A stretch of 13,640 nt of DNA from the NCBI GenBank assembly GCA_946414115.1, contig CAMKNF010000037.1, positions 1 through 13,640 of the forward strand. Reading direction: 5' to 3'. This DNA comes from an uncultured Ruminococcus sp. GTDB taxonomy: Bacteria; Bacillota; Clostridia; Oscillospirales; Acutalibacteraceae. The notes beneath the pieces are model-generated. The model ran no database searches. It was given only the letters and a program-made list of their open reading frames with translations, and had not been told where the DNA came from. Of this stretch, positions 13,595 through 13,640 are shown piece after piece. A program made the position numbers and the translations under genes. How positions within the stretch are numbered: the stretch's first letter is position 1; every line of letters starts with the position of its first letter.

Positions 13595-13640
13595 AGATCG
13601 GAAGAGCGTCGTGTAGGGAAAGAGTGTAGATCTCGGTGGT
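13595..13640 (-). other. Illumina P5/TruSeq universal adapter, reverse complement (artefact)
   Basis: Begins AGATCGGAAGAGCGTCGTGT and matches 46 bases of the reverse-complemented Illumina universal adapter. It is the exact inverse of bases 1-44 plus two more adapter bases. It is not genomic and is not a biological terminal inverted repeat. Confidence 0.98.

Noticed and set aside
1..13640. Linear replicon or transposon with terminal inverted repeats
   Set aside because: The repeats are sequencing adapter and there is no transposase, telomere resolvase or replication gene.

Overview
This is a bacterial chromosomal fragment, flanked at both ends by Illumina sequencing adapter (bases 1-44 and 13595-13640). 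Only 45-13594 is genomic. Purine-rich Shine-Dalgarno sites before nearly every gene, sigma-A-type promoters, a bacterial V/A-type ATPase operon, an ACT/UPF0210 pair and a RING/zinc-ribbon DUF2628 membrane protein suggest a low- to mid-GC Firmicute, most likely an anaerobic gut or rumen member of the Clostridia (Ruminococcaceae/Oscillospiraceae-like). That placement is inference, because no rRNA or other phylogenetic marker is present to settle it.

Region 1 (45-8887, minus strand) is one tightly packed run of ten genes with gaps of 14-40 bases. From the promoter at 8859-8887 the order is: ACT-domain protein (UPF0237), PFL-family protein (UPF0210), then V/A-type ATPase genes for an H/G-like stalk protein, C, I, K, F, E, A and the first third of B, which is cut by the left edge. 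Subunits A and B form the catalytic head. E and the H/G-like protein form the peripheral stalks. C and F form the central stalk with a presumed D beyond the edge. I and K form the membrane motor. Two genes (I and the H/G-like one) start at TTG, fixed by well-placed Shine-Dalgarno sites.

Region 2 (8766-8946) is a 181-base divergent intergenic region. It holds a strong minus-strand promoter, a perfect 12-base inverted repeat over its -10 box, an 11-base direct repeat, and a leader whose two hairpins are mutually exclusive, one of them hiding the ribosome binding site of the ACT gene.

Region 3 (8947-11787) has a plus-strand PHP phosphoesterase (histidinol-phosphatase family) converging on a minus-strand pair: the RING/zinc-ribbon DUF2628 membrane protein and a GalU-type nucleotidyltransferase. 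A perfect 12-base-pair hairpin between the convergent genes looks like a bidirectional terminator.

Region 4 (11788-13594) is a divergent promoter region followed by prfB (release factor 2, without the usual programmed frameshift) and the first 166 codons of an archaeal-type cofactor-independent phosphoglycerate mutase / proposed homoserine kinase, cut by the right edge.

Most of the window is conserved housekeeping sequence. I see no mobile element, CRISPR array, tRNA or rRNA, and no clearly new system. The most worthwhile leads are the regulatory structure at 8766-8919 in front of the ACT/UPF0210/ATPase operon, the unusual rotor subunit K, and the divergent GalU.
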